A DNA stretch of 64,000 bases from CAYFMP01 sp964344215. GTDB taxonomy: Bacteria; Pseudomonadota; Alphaproteobacteria; Rhodospirillales; Casp-alpha2. Below, piece by piece: positions 61,700 to 64,000 of the stretch. The stretch is taken from contig CAYFMP010000009.1 in assembly GCA_964344215.1 (NCBI GenBank), positions 1 to 64,000 of the forward strand, given 5' to 3'. Made by a program: the position numbers and the translations under genes. Under the pieces are notes generated by a model, which worked only from the letters and a program-made list of their open reading frames with translations, did not search any database and was not told the DNA's origin. How positions within the stretch are numbered: the stretch's first letter is position 1; every line of letters starts with the position of its first letter.

Positions 61700-64000
61700 A
61701 TGGGTAAGGGCGCGCCGGAGAAACGAGACGTCGAGGAGATCCTTCGCGAATCTCAGGAGCAGCTGGAGGCGGCCAACAACGCCAACCAGGTCCTGCTGGA
61801 GACGTTGAGCCACGACCTGCGCACGCCTTTGAACACCATCATCGGCTTCGCCGACATGATCGAGCAGGAGATGCTGGGGCCGATCCAGGTGCCGCAGTAT
61901 CGGGCCTATGCCGAGGACATCCGCAAGTCGGGCCGCAGCATGCTCGACATCCTCAACGATGTGCTCGATCTCAGACGCTTCGAGCAGATCGAGAAATCCG
62001 AAAAGGACTTCCGCCACATCATCCAGTTGGCGCCCGACCTGATCTGCGTGTGCCGCGGCGGCAAGATCGTCATGATAAACCCGGCCGGCGCCAACATGCT
62101 CGGCCTATGGCCGGTCGACACCCTGATCGGCCGCCACTTCGCCGATTTCGTGCATCCCGAGTTTCTCGACCTGCTCGGCGACGGCCTCGAGAGCCTGATC
62201 GCCGAGCAGCTCCGGGTGCCGATCAAGTTCCGGCGCGGCGACGGCGTCGAGCTCGACGTCGAGATCGCCGCCCTGCCCTATGAGGAAGACGACGCCAAAC
62301 CGGAAAGCGGCGAGCCCGCCATCATGCTGATGGCCCGCGACGTCAGCGAACGCAACCGGGCGCTCCGTACCCTGGCGGCACGCGAGGAACACATCCGCAA
62401 GATCATGGACACGGTGGCCGATGGCATCATTACCATCGACCAAAGCGGCACCATCGAGACCCTCAACCCGGCCGCCGAGAAGATATTCGGCTACGAGTCC
62501 AGCGAACTGGTGGGGCGCAACGTCTCCGCCCTGATGCCGGACGAAATCGCCGGCCAACACGACGGTTTTCTGACGCAGTACACGGAGACCGGCGAGGCGC
62601 GCATCATCGGCTCCACCATCGAGCAGACGGGGCGGCGCAAGGACGGCACGGCGGTCCCCATCGAACTGGCGGTCAGCGTCCTCAGGATCGGCCAGCGGAC
62701 GGTCTACATCGGCGCCGTGCGCGACATCGCCGAGCGCAAGGAAAACGAAAACCGTCTGCGGACGCTGGCGACGACGGACCCGCTGACCAAGATGCCGAAC
62801 CGCACCCTGTTCAACGAACGCCTGGATAAGGCCATCGAGACGGCGTCGGAAAACGGCTCCAAAGTTGCCGTCATCTTCATCGACCTCGACAACTTCAAGA
62901 ACATCAACGACGCCATGGGACACCTGACCGGAGACCGCGTCATCCGGGCCGCCGGACAACGCCTGCAGGCCTGCGTGGCCGGCGCGGGCGACACCGTGGC
63001 CCATATTGGTGGCGACGAGTTCACCGTCATCCTCGACGACATAGGGGGCGAGGCCGAGGCCCGGGTTATCGCCGGCAAGATGCTCGGCGCGCTGTCGCAG
63101 CCGTTCCAGGCCGAAGGCCGCGACCTCTACACGTCAGGCAGTCTCGGCGTCGCCATCTACCCGGATCATGCCAACACCCGGTCCGAGTTGATCAGGAACG
63201 TCGACACCGCCGCCCACCACGCCAAGGCCGAGGGCCGCGACAACTTCCAGTTCTACACCGACCGGCTGAGCACCGCCGTGCAGCGCCGCGTCGAGATCGA
63301 GAGCAGCCTGCGCCGGGCGCTCGGAAGCGACGAGTTCCAGCTCCATTACCAGGCCAAGGTCGACCTGGATTCCCGCCGCATCACCGGCGCCGAGGCCCTG
63401 CTGCGGTGGGAAAGCCCGGAACTCGGCATGGTGCCGCCGGACGAGTTCGTGCCGGTCGCCGAGGACGCCGGCCTCATCGTGCCGATCGGCGAATGGGTAT
63501 TGTATACGGCCTGCCGGCAGGCCCAGGCCTGGACCGAAGCCGGCGCCGATCCCATTCAGGTCGGCGTCAACCTGTCGGCCAGGCAGTTCCTGCAGGGCGA
63601 TCTCACCGAATGGGTGTTACACAGCCTCGATTCCACCGGACTCGACCCCGAGCGCCTTGACCTGGAGCTGACCGAGAGCATGCTGGTCGAGAACCCCGAT
63701 CAAACCATCCGCACCCTGCAGGTCCTCAAGAGCTGCGGCGTCACCGTCTCGATGGACGACTTCGGTACCGGCTATTCGTCGCTCAGCTACCTGACCCGTT
63801 TCCCGCTGGACAGCCTCAAGGTCGACCGCGCCTTCGTCACCAACCTGCCCGACGACCGCGACGCCGTCGCCATCGCCCGGGCCATCGTCAGCATGGCCAA
63901 GAACCTGGAATTGCACATCGTCGCCGAGGGGGTCGAAACCGAGAACCAGGTCGGCTTCCTGCACGCCCTGGGCTGTCACGTCGGCCAGGGCTATCTGTTC
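61700..64000 (+). CDS. HisKA-PAS-PAS-GGDEF-EAL signalling protein (3' end outside window)
   Basis: At least 767 residues from ATG 61700. Runs off the right edge. HisKA-like dimer helix LSHDLRTPLNTIIGFADMIE (His ~38) but no HATPase domain follows. Two PAS domains: FRHIIQLAPDLICVCRGGKI, and IRKIMDTVADGIITIDQSGT with LNPAAEKIFGYESSELVGRN. GGDEF diguanylate cyclase: LTKMPNRTLFNERLDKAIET, FIDLDNFKNINDAMGHLTGD, AHIGGDEFTVILDDIG (GGDEF intact). EAL phosphodiesterase: YQAKVDLDSRRITGAEALLR, NLSARQFLQGDL, DDFGTGYSSLSYL, LKVDRAFVTNLPDD, VAEGVETENQVGF. Both c-di-GMP domains look active. The ribosome-binding site is weak. c-di-GMP turnover sensed by PAS. Confidence 0.92.
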   Translation, partial: MGKGAPEKRDVEEILRESQEQLEAANNANQVLLETLSHDLRTPLNTIIGFADMIEQEMLGPIQVPQYRAYAEDIRKSGRSMLDILNDVLDLRRFEQIEKSEKDFRHIIQLAPDLICVCRGGKIVMINPAGANMLGLWPVDTLIGRHFADFVHPEFLDLLGDGLESLIAEQLRVPIKFRRGDGVELDVEIAALPYEEDDAKPESGEPAIMLMARDVSERNRALRTLAAREEHIRKIMDTVADGIITIDQSGTIETLNPAAEKIFGYESSELVGRNVSALMPDEIAGQHDGFLTQYTETGEARIIGSTIEQTGRRKDGTAVPIELAVSVLRIGQRTVYIGAVRDIAERKENENRLRTLATTDPLTKMPNRTLFNERLDKAIETASENGSKVAVIFIDLDNFKNINDAMGHLTGDRVIRAAGQRLQACVAGAGDTVAHIGGDEFTVILDDIGGEAEARVIAGKMLGALSQPFQAEGRDLYTSGSLGVAIYPDHANTRSELIRNVDTAAHHAKAEGRDNFQFYTDRLSTAVQRRVEIESSLRRALGSDEFQLHYQAKVDLDSRRITGAEALLRWESPELGMVPPDEFVPVAEDAGLIVPIGEWVLYTACRQAQAWTEAGADPIQVGVNLSARQFLQGDLTEWVLHSLDSTGLDPERLDLELTESMLVENPDQTIRTLQVLKSCGVTVSMDDFGTGYSSLSYLTRFPLDSLKVDRAFVTNLPDDRDAVAIARAIVSMAKNLELHIVAEGVETENQVGFLHALGCHVGQGYLF

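Overview
The window is GC-rich chromosomal DNA of an alphaproteobacterium, probably Rhodospirillales-like. This is inferred from gene types (PII plus AmtB, alphaproteobacterial glutathione reductase, class II DAHP synthase, a porin ending in Phe, glmU-glmS next to gph) and from dispersed palindromic repeats typical of that class. Housekeeping blocks alternate with accessory DNA.

Region by region. 0-3 kb: a duplicated fragment of a protease-like gene fused to a ClC-channel CBS remnant, a secreted zincin-like protein with a repeat-derived tail, and an HtrA-like protein that has lost its catalytic triad. 3-6.6 kb: uvrD, prmA and a small membrane protein. 6.6-10 kb: a DUF427-class III cyclase fusion, then amtB and glnK. 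10.1-29.5 kb: an accessory island bracketed by two direct copies of a ~168-bp sequence. It holds IS5 and IS481 remnants, an Hsp20/GvpH-like protein, two paralogous CDC48/VCP-type AAA ATPases at its two ends, a histidine kinase and FixJ-type regulator, and a full gas-vesicle operon. The operon order is gvpA, a coiled-coil protein, an unknown protein, gvpN, a small coiled-coil protein, gvpH, gvpF, gvpG, gvpO, a Cys-containing small protein, gvpJ, a GvpL-DnaJ fusion, a second GvpF/L, a GvpA-family minor protein, a third GvpF/L, gvpK and CDC48. A response regulator is cut off at the right repeat.

29.7-31.3 kb: a membrane-anchored hypothetical protein, an ABC-type ATPase, tRNA-Val(CAC) and a 5' tRNA-Val fragment. 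31.3-35.4 kb: gph, glmU and glmS. 35.4-48.2 kb: TPR-sulfotransferases, a TPR-glycosyltransferase-like protein, a glycosyltransferase, a methyltransferase, a porin, gor (with a duplicated leader), a nucleotidyltransferase pair and a sulfotransferase remnant. 48.3-51.6 kb: a ParD/ParE-like pair whose toxin is cut by an AT-rich four-gene cassette (unknown, winged-helix-like, HNH nuclease, zinc-ribbon SF2 helicase). 51.8-61.5 kb: a terminase-small-subunit-like gene carrying in-frame palindromic repeats, class II DAHP synthase, nicotinate phosphoribosyltransferase with an octapeptide-repeat N-terminus, nadE, cysS and small genes. 61.7 kb to the end: a HisKA-PAS-PAS-GGDEF-EAL protein that runs off the window.

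The best candidates for undescribed biology are the chaperone-rich gas-vesicle island (two CDC48 ATPases, a J-domain GvpL, two Hsp20-like proteins and several unknown conserved-looking members) and the AT-rich HNH/helicase cassette. All functional calls rest on reading motifs by eye; no database search was run.
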